Origin: PR03 sp964353555
Lineage (GTDB): Bacteria; Myxococcota_A; UBA9160; PR03
Length of the DNA: 64,000 bases
Reading direction: 5' to 3'
NCBI GenBank assembly: GCA_964353555.1
Contig: CAYGWM010000001.1
Location: 1-64,000 of the forward strand
Of the stretch, positions 53,761 through 62,200 are shown in pieces. How positions within the stretch are numbered: position 1 is the first letter of the stretch; each line of letters opens with the position of its first letter. The notes under the pieces are model-generated. The model made no database searches and had not been told where the DNA came from. It worked only from the letters and a program-made list of their open reading frames with translations. Position numbers and translations under genes: made by a program.

Positions 53761-54128
53761 CCGCCCGAGCGCTTCACCGTCCAGCCGAGCTTCGCGAGCT
53801 CCGCCACCAACAGATCGCGGTGGTCGCCCTGGATTTCGATCAAGCCATCCTTCACGGTGCCGCCCGATCCACAGCTGCGTTTCAGCTTCGAAGCGAGCTC
53901 ACCCAGCGCGTCGGCGGCGAGCGGCACGCCGGTCACCACCGTCACGCCCTTGCCCTTGCGTCCCTTCGTCTCGCGACCGACGCGCACGACACCGTCACCG
54001 GTTTGGGGCGCCTTGGCCGCGCGCCGGCACTGGCAGTTCGCGACGGGCATCCGGCAGCCGGGGCAGATGCGTCCGTGCTGCGTCGAGTAGACGAGTCCGC
54101 CAGCGCTTGCCGAGTTCTTGGGTTTCAT
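53757..54128 (-). CDS. SUI1/eIF1-like translation factor (YciH family)
   Basis: The 123-residue protein has an N-terminal cysteine-rich piece (CPGCRMPVANCQC) and a C-terminal SUI1 domain: GVPLAADALGELASKLKRSC, GGTVKDGLIEIQGDHRD and LLVAELAKLGW. Bacterial YciH is thought to affect start-site fidelity. The four cysteines may bind zinc. ATG 54128 is chosen; open frame upstream lacks similarity. Confidence 0.85.
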   Translation of the reverse strand: MKPKNSASAGGLVYSTQHGRICPGCRMPVANCQCRRAAKAPQTGDGVVRVGRETKGRKGKGVTVVTGVPLAADALGELASKLKRSCGSGGTVKDGLIEIQGDHRDLLVAELAKLGWTVKRSGG

Positions 54129-54201
54129 CGTCCATGCCTCGCGCGGTCGCGCCGAACGGCCCCGTGCCGCTGTTGGGCAACGTCCCTGCTCCAGCGACAA
54201 G

Positions 54202-55140
54202 CTAAGGTGAGATCGGCCATGTCTCCACCGCGAATCGTTCGGGTGCAGGAAGCGTGATGTCACTACGACCGGGCGGGAGGTCGCTCAAGTCGTGTCCGAA
54301 GACGATGACCAATCGAGGCAAGGCGGCCTTGATGGCTCGGATCTGGTTCCGAACCTTCGCGGCGCGACTCGGGTCGACGGCGATCCGTTGCACGTCATCC
54401 GACTCGAGCCAGTCGCCGTGAACGGCCGCATCGCCGGCCAGCAATACGGGGCCCTCGGGCAGGCTCAGCAGGGCCATCAAGTCTTCGTGCGTGTGACCTC
54501 CGCCTCGGATCAGCACGACGCTGCCGTCGTGAAATAGATCGAGCGTTCCTTCGAACGGCGGCATCGGTCGCGATGACTCCTGCTGCGTGATCTCGCGCCA
54601 CCGACCCTTCACGCCGAGTGAGTCTGCGTGATTTCCAGATCCGGGTCCCCCGATGACGGTTGCAGCGGGGAATGCACCGATCCTCCCGACGTGGTCATCG
54701 TGCAGGTGCGATACGATCAGCCAGCGCACGCGTGCCGGGTCAAGGCTCGCTTCGCGCATTTGTGCGTCGAGGACATGCTCAGGACGGCCTCGGCTTTCGA
54801 AGAGCCAACGCATTGGGATCGGCATTGCCGCTTCACCGTCCCGCGCAACGGCATCAGACAGTCCCGTATCGAAGACGAGGAGCCCCTGCTGCGGATGCGA
54901 GATCACCAGCGCGGGGACCGGGCGCCACGGCCGCTGCGTGCCGACCAACAGCGATGACATCCGATTGGCGCCCGTGTTGAAGACGAACAAGCGGAGGCCG
55001 GGAACCGCAAGTGGAAGCGTGTACGGACCGGGAGCAGCAACCTCTGCTGCGACGAAAATCGGCCGGTACGGGATGACCCAGCACAGGCTGATCGCCATTG
55101 CCAGCGTCAGCGCAATCAGCGCGTTCCGTTTTGTGATCAC
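54202..55140 (-). CDS. Metallo-beta-lactamase-fold hydrolase, membrane-anchored or exported
   Basis: This protein of about 312 residues starts with a hydrophobic segment (LIALTLAMAISLCWVIPY) that is a signal or anchor. The MBL fold shows SHLHDDHVGRIG (HxHxDH), GHTHEDLM, LLAGDAAVHG and VIFGHD as zinc-site motifs. It resembles AHL-lactonase-like MBL proteins, but the substrate is unknown. GTG 55140 puts the hydrophobic segment near the N-terminus; an upstream GTG at 55197 would overlap lspA by 44 bp. Confidence 0.82.
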   Translation of the reverse strand: MITKRNALIALTLAMAISLCWVIPYRPIFVAAEVAAPGPYTLPLAVPGLRLFVFNTGANRMSSLLVGTQRPWRPVPALVISHPQQGLLVFDTGLSDAVARDGEAAMPIPMRWLFESRGRPEHVLDAQMREASLDPARVRWLIVSHLHDDHVGRIGAFPAATVIGGPGSGNHADSLGVKGRWREITQQESSRPMPPFEGTLDLFHDGSVVLIRGGGHTHEDLMALLSLPEGPVLLAGDAAVHGDWLESDDVQRIAVDPSRAAKVRNQIRAIKAALPRLVIVFGHDLSDLPPGRSDITLPAPERFAVETWPISP

Positions 55141-55153
55141 GCGTGGGTCCGGC

Positions 55154-55654
55154 TCATTGCAGCCCACGCTCCGCGCTCGCTGCCCCGCGACTCGCAATCA
55201 GCAGCGCGAGCATGCCACCGACCACCGCGACGTCCGCGAAGTTGAAGATGCCGGTGCGCAGCGGGCCGATGCCGAGACTGACGAAGTCCGTCACGTGACC
55301 GTCGTGAAGAATCCGGTCGATCCAGTTGCCGAAGCCACCCCCGGCGACGAGGCCGAGTGCGGCGATCTGGGTAAGTGTCGCCGTTGCGCTTCGCAGCATA
55401 CCCGCGACGAGCACGAGCAGGCCCAGCGGCACGAGTCCCCCGAGCAGCACGGTGCGAAGTAGCGGCGAAAGACCCGCGCCGAGGCCGAGGAATGCGCCCG
55501 CGTTGTAGACCACCTCGAAGCGCAGCGCGCCCGACGCGAGCGAGATCACGCGAGCCGGCTCGATCAGCGCGGTCGCTGCGCACTTGCTCGCGTGGTCGCA
55601 GCCGACGCATGCGACCAGCACCGACACGAAGACGAGAGCGCGTGTGTGATTCAT
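55154..55654 (-). CDS. lspA: Lipoprotein signal peptidase (signal peptidase II)
   Basis: This 166-residue inner-membrane protein has four hydrophobic segments and both aspartate motifs of LspA: VYNAGAFLGLG, GGFGNWIDRILHDGHVTDF with the first catalytic Asp, and IFNFADVAVVGG with the second. It cuts prolipoproteins before the lipidated cysteine. The N-terminus is less typical (CVGCDHASK instead of DQLTK). ATG 55654 is chosen. It follows, in the same direction, a small cysteine-rich exported peptide gene. Confidence 0.9.
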   Translation of the reverse strand: MNHTRALVFVSVLVACVGCDHASKCAATALIEPARVISLASGALRFEVVYNAGAFLGLGAGLSPLLRTVLLGGLVPLGLLVLVAGMLRSATATLTQIAALGLVAGGGFGNWIDRILHDGHVTDFVSLGIGPLRTGIFNFADVAVVGGMLALLIASRGAASAERGLQ

Positions 55655-55685
55655 GGCTGCGCCTCCGTCGCAACGAGGTTCGAGA

Positions 55686-55898
55686 CTAGTGCTGCGGCAC
55701 GCAGAGAAAACACGGCGGCGCGGCGCCGGTTGCACAGGTCGTGCGTTCGCAGACACCGAGCGGACCGTCCGGGAGCTGGCACTGAACGCCCATTTCTACG
55801 CAGCGCGCTGGCGCAGCGCCGGAGTGCGAGCCGGGATCGCAGGCCATCCAAATGACGAGCGCGGTGACCGCAATCGCGGAACGGATTCGAGTTTCCAT
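55686..55898 (-). CDS. Small cysteine-rich exported peptide
   Basis: A 70-residue precursor has a hydrophobic signal (IRSAIAVTALVIWMAC) whose Cys might be lipidated, although Trp at -3 is unusual. The mature part holds six cysteines in an ordered pattern: RCVEMGVQCQLPDGPLGVCE, then TTCATGAAPPCFLC and a PQH end. The regular spacing suggests a disulfide-knotted or metal-binding module and not chance. It lies 31 bp upstream of lspA on the same strand and is divergent from the VOC gene. Confidence 0.65.
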   Translation of the reverse strand: METRIRSAIAVTALVIWMACDPGSHSGAAPARCVEMGVQCQLPDGPLGVCERTTCATGAAPPCFLCVPQH

Positions 55899-55962
55899 TC
55901 GTTGGCCCGAGCCTACCGCGTTCCCGAAGCGCCGCGTGGTAGCGTCCTCGCGGGAGGCTCCC

Positions 55963-56367
55963 GTGGCGACCCAACTCGATCACATGATCCTTCGCGTGAA
56001 CGATGCGCAGCAGAGCATCGACTTCTATACGCGCATTCTCGGTCTGCACTACGAGGGCGAACGCGGCCCGTTCGCGGTGATCCGCGTCACCGATGGACTG
56101 ACGTTGCAGCTCGCGCCGTGGACGACACCCGGCGGCGAGCACCTGGCGTTCGCGATGACTCGCAGCGAGTTCGAGGACGTCTTTCGCCGCGCGCGCGAAG
56201 CGGGCATCGAGTACGGCGACTCGTTCCACACGGTCGGGAACATGCAGGGTCCCGGCGAGGAAGATGGCGCGCGCGGTCCCGGCAAGGCGCTGTACTTGTT
56301 CGACCCGAACGAGCACCTGATCGAGATTCGCTACTACGAATTCCGAACCGCACCGGTCTCGGCCTGA
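55963..56367 (+). CDS. VOC/glyoxalase-superfamily protein
   Basis: The 134-residue protein has the paired beta-alpha-beta-beta-beta modules of the VOC superfamily: LDHMILRVNDAQQSIDFYTR, LQLAPW, and the second half with ALYLFDPNEHLIEIRYYE, whose histidine and glutamate are standard metal ligands. It could be a lyase, isomerase or resistance protein. GTG 55963 is supported by GGGAGG five bases upstream; the longer open frame lacks similarity. Confidence 0.82.
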   Translation: MATQLDHMILRVNDAQQSIDFYTRILGLHYEGERGPFAVIRVTDGLTLQLAPWTTPGGEHLAFAMTRSEFEDVFRRAREAGIEYGDSFHTVGNMQGPGEEDGARGPGKALYLFDPNEHLIEIRYYEFRTAPVSA

Positions 56368-56449
56368 GCCGGATCCGTCCTCGCGCGCTGGCGATTGCTC
56401 GCTGCTCTCGCGAAGATCGAGCACGCACGCAGCAAAGTGCTGGGAAGCT

Positions 56450-57184
56450 TCAACGAGGTCTCTTCCGTGGCACGGGCAGCAGCATGGGGACTTCTCGCTT
56501 GTACTGTCGGTAGTCGTCACCGAGGAACTTCACCAGATCGCGCTCCTCCAAGAGGATGCCAACAAGCATGTAAGCGGTCGTGGCCACGCTGAACAGCAGA
56601 TGGCCGTGCGTCATCTGCGGTGTGGCCCAGAAGGCAATCACGAAACCAAGCAGAAGGGGATGGCGCACGAACCGATAGAGCGCGGTTTCCCGAAATGGGA
56701 TCGGCGAGTACTCCTCACCGCGGAGTCGAAGGAAGACTTGGCGAAGTCCGAAGAGGTCGAAGTGGTTGATCAGGAAGGAACTCAGCAGAACCTGGGCCCA
56801 TCCGAGCCAGAAAGCCAGCTGTAGAACCAGACGGCCGAAGGGGTTCTCGACCGTCCAGACCACGCCAGTCATCGGCTCCCACTTCCAGTAGAGAAGGAAG
56901 AGCAACAGGCTGGAGAGCAAGACGTAGGTACTTCGCTCTACCGACCCGGGTACGAACTTCGTCCACCAGATCTTGAACCCGTGCCGTGCCATGACGCTGT
57001 GTTGGATCGCGAAGACGCCGAGCAACACGACGTTGATCAAAAGCGCATGGCTCAGTGGTCCTTCGGATCCCGAGTCGATCGTCTTCGAAGCCACCAGGTT
57101 CCCGACGAAGCCGATCGCGTAGAGGAAGCTTCCCAAGAACGCCAGGTAGGCGACAATGCCGTACAAGAATGCCGCTACTCCCAT
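56450..57184 (-). CDS. mddA: Methanethiol S-methyltransferase-like membrane protein (MddA/NnrU type)
   Basis: This 244-residue protein has five or six hydrophobic segments; NVVLLGVFAIQHSVMARHGF, FLINHFDLFGLRQV and FVRHPLLLGFVIAFWATPQM with LLEERDLVKFLGDDYRQYK form the isoprenylcysteine-methyltransferase-like SAM site. The pattern is that of MddA, which converts methanethiol to dimethyl sulfide. AAGGAG seven bases before ATG 57184 supports the start. Activity should be treated as predicted. Confidence 0.82.
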   Translation of the reverse strand: MGVAAFLYGIVAYLAFLGSFLYAIGFVGNLVASKTIDSGSEGPLSHALLINVVLLGVFAIQHSVMARHGFKIWWTKFVPGSVERSTYVLLSSLLLFLLYWKWEPMTGVVWTVENPFGRLVLQLAFWLGWAQVLLSSFLINHFDLFGLRQVFLRLRGEEYSPIPFRETALYRFVRHPLLLGFVIAFWATPQMTHGHLLFSVATTAYMLVGILLEERDLVKFLGDDYRQYKREVPMLLPVPRKRPR

Positions 57185-57253
57185 GACTGGTCTCCTTCTT
57201 TCCGATCGATTGCGCGTCGAATTGTTGCTCGATCAGGACCGCGCGCTGGGGTC

Positions 57254-57661
57254 CTAGCCAGGCGCGCGCTCGAACGTCATCACGCCGTCGGGCAGATGAT
57301 GGAACGTCTGCTTGTCGATCGTGAAGATCACCATCTGCGGCGCGCCGTAGATGCTCGGATCGTCGAGCGTGCCCACCTTCAGCATCACAGCGCCGGGAAG
57401 GCCGGACGACCGCGCCAGGATGTGCGTGCCGCATTGCGCGCAGAACTCGCGCGTGACGGGCTTGTCGAGATCGCTGCGGGTGAAAAGCTTCGGCTCCCCT
57501 TTGGTGTACGTGAAGCTCGCGGCCGGCATCCCCATCACGGAATTCGGATGCCCGCCTGAGATGTACTGGCACTCGCGACAGTGACACTGCGCCTTGAACA
57601 GCGGCGCACCGTCGGCCGCGAATCGCAACGCGCCGCAATAGCAACCACCTTCGATGCTCAT
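57254..57661 (-). CDS. GFA (glutathione-dependent formaldehyde-activating enzyme-like) protein
   Basis: In this 135-residue protein zinc-binding cysteines appear in GGCYCGALRF, KAQCHCRECQYISGG and FCAQCGTHI, the standard GFA pattern, followed by GTLDDPSIYGAP. Most family members have unknown function despite the name. AGGAGG six bases before the ATG supports the start. It is divergent from the MFS gene; the 175 bp between (57662-57836) shows no recognisable feature. Confidence 0.88.
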   Translation of the reverse strand: MSIEGGCYCGALRFAADGAPLFKAQCHCRECQYISGGHPNSVMGMPAASFTYTKGEPKLFTRSDLDKPVTREFCAQCGTHILARSSGLPGAVMLKVGTLDDPSIYGAPQMVIFTIDKQTFHHLPDGVMTFERAPG

Positions 57662-57836
57662 CGATTCCTCCTCGTTCCAACGGACAGCCGCGCAATTGCC
57701 GGCTGCCGTGGTGCGACGCTAACCCGAGAAGCAGGACGATGCGAAGCGGTCGATGCGAGCGCCTGGATCCAGCGCGGGGACCATTCGCGACGTGCGCGTC
57801 GTTGGCGACGAACTCGCCTTTGAGTAGCGTTTTCCG

Positions 57837-58484
57837 ATGCCCCACCGCGACGTCGCCACCCGCTTCGTGCGGTGGACGTGCATGCGGGCGGTGTTCCACC
57901 GCGGCTACTGGCTCGTCACCAGTCTCTATCTCGTCGTCGACGCCGACCTGTCTGCGTTCCAGCTGGTGTTCCTCGGCACGGCACAGGGGCTAACGGCGCT
58001 GGCGTGCGAGGTGCCCACGGGGGTCATGGCGGACACGATCAGCCGCAAGTGGTCGATCGTGATCTCGCATCTCGTGATGGGTGTCGGCATGCTGGCAACC
58101 GGGCTCGTTACCGGGTTCCCGGCACTCGTGGTGACGCAGATGTTGTGGGGGCTGGGATGGACGTTCGCAAGCGGTGCCGAAGTCGCGTGGGTCACCGATG
58201 AGCTCGATCGACCCGACCGCATCGCCGCTATGTTGACGGCGAGTGCTCGCTGGCAGCAGGTGGGAGCGGCTGGTGGCATGGTCGGGTTCGGCGCGCTCGC
58301 CTGGGCGACCGACTCGCCACTTCGATGGTGGCCTCTGGACTCGCCATGTTGGTGTTGGGGCTGTTCGTCGCGGCACGATTCACCGAACACCACTTCACCC
58401 CAACGCGCGAGCAGCGCTGGCGCGAGTCGGTGTCGATCTTCCGGCGCGGCGTCGACCTTGCGCGCCGCGATCCCGAGATCCTGA
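57837..58484 (+). pseudogene. MFS transporter, N-terminal part before a frameshift
   Basis: Codons from ATG 57837 give six-helix MFS sequence (YLVVDADLSAFQLVFLGTAQ, EVPTGVMADTISRKWSIVIS with the loop 2-3 motif, LWGLGWTFASGAEVAWVTDE). At about 58314 the reading becomes meaningless (RWWPLDSPCWCWGC), while the sense continues one frame over from 58325. One missing base, for example a G in GACTCGCCAC at 58311-58320, would restore a protein of about 417 residues with A-T-D-S-A-T-S-M-V at the joint. Real mutation and sequencing error cannot be told apart. Confidence 0.85.
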
Positions 58485-59089
58485 TCGTCTTCGCTGCGAC
58501 GATCCTGGTGAACGGCGCCGCGGAAGCGTTCGGGCGGTTGTTCCCCAAACAACTGGTCGAACTCGGCTTCCCTGCGCAACTCGATCCGATCGTGTGGCTC
58601 ACGGCGCTCGGTCTCGTCACGCTGGCGGTCGGCGCGCTCGCGTTGCGCATCGTCGAGGCGCGCATCGATGGCGCAGGCGTCGCCCGACGCGTCTATGTGT
58701 CAGCGTGCTTCATCGGTGCGCTCGGCCTGATCGTGCTCGCGGGCGCGCCCGACGACGTCACCGGCATGGCGGGCGTGTTGCTCGTGAGTGGCATCGCGTT
58801 GACCGTGACCCGTTGCGTCAGCGTGATCTGGGTCAACCGCCGCGCCACCAGCGACGTGCGGGCGACGGTGCAGTCCTTCCTCGCCCAGGCGGAATACTGC
58901 GGCGAGATCTTCCTCGGACTCACGCTCGCCGTCATCGCCCAGACAACGAGCATCGCGACCGCGATGATGGGCTCGTGCGCGCTCGTCACGTGCGCCGGAG
59001 TTCTTGTCGTTCGCTCACGCCAGCGCGGATCGCGCCGCGGTCGTCGCGCAGGAGAATCCCCAGCATGCGGCCGTCGTGATGGCCGGTGA
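58325..59089 (+). pseudogene. MFS transporter, C-terminal part after the frameshift
   Basis: The second half carries helices 7-12 (LAMLVLGLFVAARF, ILIVFAATILVNGAAEAFGR, AMMGSCALVTCAGVLVV) and the loop EQRWRESVSIFRRGVDLARR. The frame is good up to about 59010; after LVVRSRQ the remaining residues are arginine-rich and lie antisense to a truncated GNAT gene, so the natural C-terminus may have been lost there. Confidence 0.8.
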
Positions 59090-59180
59090 CGTCGGCGTTG
59101 TGCTCGTTGATCTGATTCTCGAGGAACGCGATGTCGGCTGCGGCGGGATCCTCGAGGACGCGGAGCGGTTCGCCGGGCAT
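58986..59180 (-). pseudogene. Truncated GNAT acetyltransferase (N-terminal remnant)
   Basis: A 64-codon frame from ATG 59180 reads AFLENQINEHNADVTGHHDG and MLGILLRDDRGAIRAG, which matches the first strands of GNAT acetyltransferases (usual continuation: GLSGWTWGG and the acetyl-CoA loop). After residue 54 the sequence becomes unrelated and stops. The acetyl-CoA motif is absent, so the product cannot be an enzyme. The break coincides with the end of the MFS gene, suggesting a deletion or insertion joint near 59015-59025. Confidence 0.6.
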
Positions 59181-59239
59181 GATGGATGATGCCACCCCGC
59201 GCGGCTGTCGCGCGAACGATCCAGGTCTAGAATGCCGCG

Positions 59240-62200
59240 ATGCCCCTAACCCCCGTCGGCCCCGCCGCGCGCGCGTGGTTCGAATCCTCGTTCGAACACG
59301 CGACGCCCGTGCAGGCGCAGGGTTGGGCGCGCATCGCCGCCGGCGAGCACGCGCTGCTGATCGCGCCGACCGGTAGTGGCAAGACGCTCGCGGCGTTCTT
59401 CTATTGCATCGATCGGCTCTCGCGCGCCGACGACGCCGAGCCGCCGCGGCCGCCCGGCGTGCGTGTGCTCTACATCTCGCCGCTGAAAGCGCTCGTCTAC
59501 GACATCGAGCGCAATCTGCGCGCGCCGCTCGTCGGTGTGCGGCGCGCGGCCGAGAAGCTCGCGCTGCCGGTGCGGATGCCGCGCGTAGCGGTGCGCACCG
59601 GCGACACGCCCGCACGTGAGCGACAGGAGCAGGCGCGCGATCCCGCCGAGATCCTCGTCACGACGCCCGAGTCGCTGTACCTGATCCTCGGCTCCGCGCA
59701 GCGCGAGACGCTGCGCAGCGTCGAGTGGGTGATCGTCGACGAGATCCACGCGCTGGCGCCGACCAAGCGCGGCGCGCATCTCGCGCTGTCGCTGGAACGC
59801 GTCGCGATGCTGACCGCCAGCGATCCTCAACGCATCGGACTCTCCGCCACCGCCCGACCGCTCGCGGAAGTCGCGCGCTTCCTCGGCGGTGATCGGCCCG
59901 TGGCGGTGGTCGATACCAGCGCGCGCCCGCGCCTCGACGTCGAGATCTGCGTGCCGGTTCCCGACATGACGCGCCCCGTCACGCCCGCGTCACAACAACC
60001 TGACAAAACCGCCGACACGAGCCCGGCACCATTCTCGAGTTTCTTGACGGAGTTGCCGGAGCCTTCGTTGGGGTTGTGGCCGGCGATCTATCCGGCGCTG
60101 CTCGAGCAGGTGCTGGCGCATCGGTCGACGATCCTGTTCGTGAATTCGCGGGGGCTTTGCGAGCGGCTCTGTCAGCGGCTGAACGAGCTTGCGGGCGAGG
60201 AGATTTTGCTCGCGCATCATGGGAGCATTGCGCACGAGCAGCGGCGCGAGATCGAGGAGGCGCTGAAGGCGGGGCGGATTCGCGGGATCGTTGCGACGTC
60301 GAGTCTGGAACTCGGTATCGACATGGGCGCGGTCGATCTGGTGTTGCTCGTGGAGTCGCCCGGCGCGGTCGCGCGCGGCTTGCAGCGGATCGGGCGTGCG
60401 GGGCACCAGGTCGGCGAGGTTTCGAAGGGCCGCGTCTATCCCAAACACCGCGGCGATCTACTCGAAGCCACCGTCGTGTGCCGCGGCATGGAAGAGGGCG
60501 CCGTCGAGGCGACGCAGCTCCCGCGCAATCCGCTCGATGTGCTGGCGCAGCAGATCGTTGCGATGTGCGGCGTTGCGCCGTGGCAGGTGGATGAGCTGGA
60601 GCGCGTGGTGCGCCGCGCGGCGAACTACCGCGATCTGTCGCGCGATGCGCTGGTCGCGGTGCTCGACATGCTCGCGGGTCGCTACCCGTCCACCGATTTC
60701 GCCGAGCTGCGGCCGCGCCTCGTCTGGGACCGCGAAGCCGACGTGCTGACGCCGACACGCGGCGCCGCAAAGCTTTCTGTGCTGTCGGGTGGCACGATCC
60801 CCGATCGCGGCATGTACACCGTGCACGTCGGCGGCGAGGGTCCGCGCGTTGGCGAGCTCGACGAAGAGATGGTCTTCGAGTCGCGGCCGGGGCAGACGAT
60901 CACGCTCGGCGCGTCGACCTGGCGCGTCATCGAGATCACACGCGATCGCGTACTCGTTGCGCCGGCGCCTGGCGAAGTCGGACGCCTGCCGTTCTGGCGC
61001 GGCGAAGGACCGGGGCGCCCGATCGAACTCGGCCGCGCGCTCGGCGCGTTCGTGCGCGAAGTCGCGGACAAACCACGCGAGGAGGCCGAGGCCTGGCTGC
61101 GCGAGACGCATCACCTCGACGCGTTCGCCGCGCGCAATCTGCTCGACCACTTGCACGAGCAGCGAGAAGCGACCGGCACGTTGCCCACCGATCGCGCCAT
61201 CACGATCGAACGCTTCCGCGATGAACTCGGCGACTGGCGTGTCTGCATCCTCTCGCCGTTCGGTGCGCGCGTGCACACGCCGTGGGCGCTGGCGCTCGAA
61301 GCGCAGCTCGGCGCGGACGCCGGCTTCGAGGTGCAGGCGGTGTCGAGCGACGACGGCATCGTGCTGCGTTTCGCCGATGCCGACGTGCTGCCGGACGTCG
61401 ACGCGCTGCTGCCCGATCCTGAAATCGTCGAAGACCTGATCGTCTCGCAGCTCGGGAACTCGGCGCTCTTTGCCGCGAACTTCCGGGAGAACGCGGCGCG
61501 CGCGCTGCTGCTGCCGCGCCGCCGGCCGGGCTCGCGTACACCGCTCTGGGTGCAGCGCCTCAAGTCGCAGAACCTGCTCGCAGTCGCGCGGCAGTTCCCG
61601 AGCTTCCCGATCATCCTCGAGACCTACCGCAGCTGCTTGCAAGACGTCTTCGATCTGCCGGGCCTCGTCGATCTGCTGCGCCGCATCCGCTCGCGCGAGG
61701 TGCGCGTCGATCAAGCCGAAACGCGCATCGCGTCGCCGTTCGCTCGCTCGTTGGTCTTCGCGTACACGGCTGCATACCTGTATCAAGGCGACTCGCCGGC
61801 GGCCGAGCGCCGCGCGCAGGCGCTGCAGCTCGATCGCAACATGCTGCGCGACCTGCTCGGCCAGGAGCAGCTGCGCGATCTGCTCGACGCCCGCGCACTC
61901 GAAGAAGTGGAAGACGAGCTGCAGGGACGCGCCGAGGTGATGCGCGTCTCGCACCTGGACTCGCTGGTCGATCTGCTGCGCCGCGTCGGCGATCTCACCA
62001 GCGATGAGCTAGCCGCTCGCTGCGAAGAAGATCCCGCTGCGTGGCTCGCCGAGTTGTCGTCGCGACGGCGCATCGTCGCGATCCGGATCGCCGGCGAATC
62101 CCGCTTCATCGCCGCCGAGGACGCCGCGCTGTACCGCGACGCGCTGGGCTGCGTGCTGCCCGTGGGTCTCGCGAGCGCGCTGCTCGAACCGACAGTCGAG

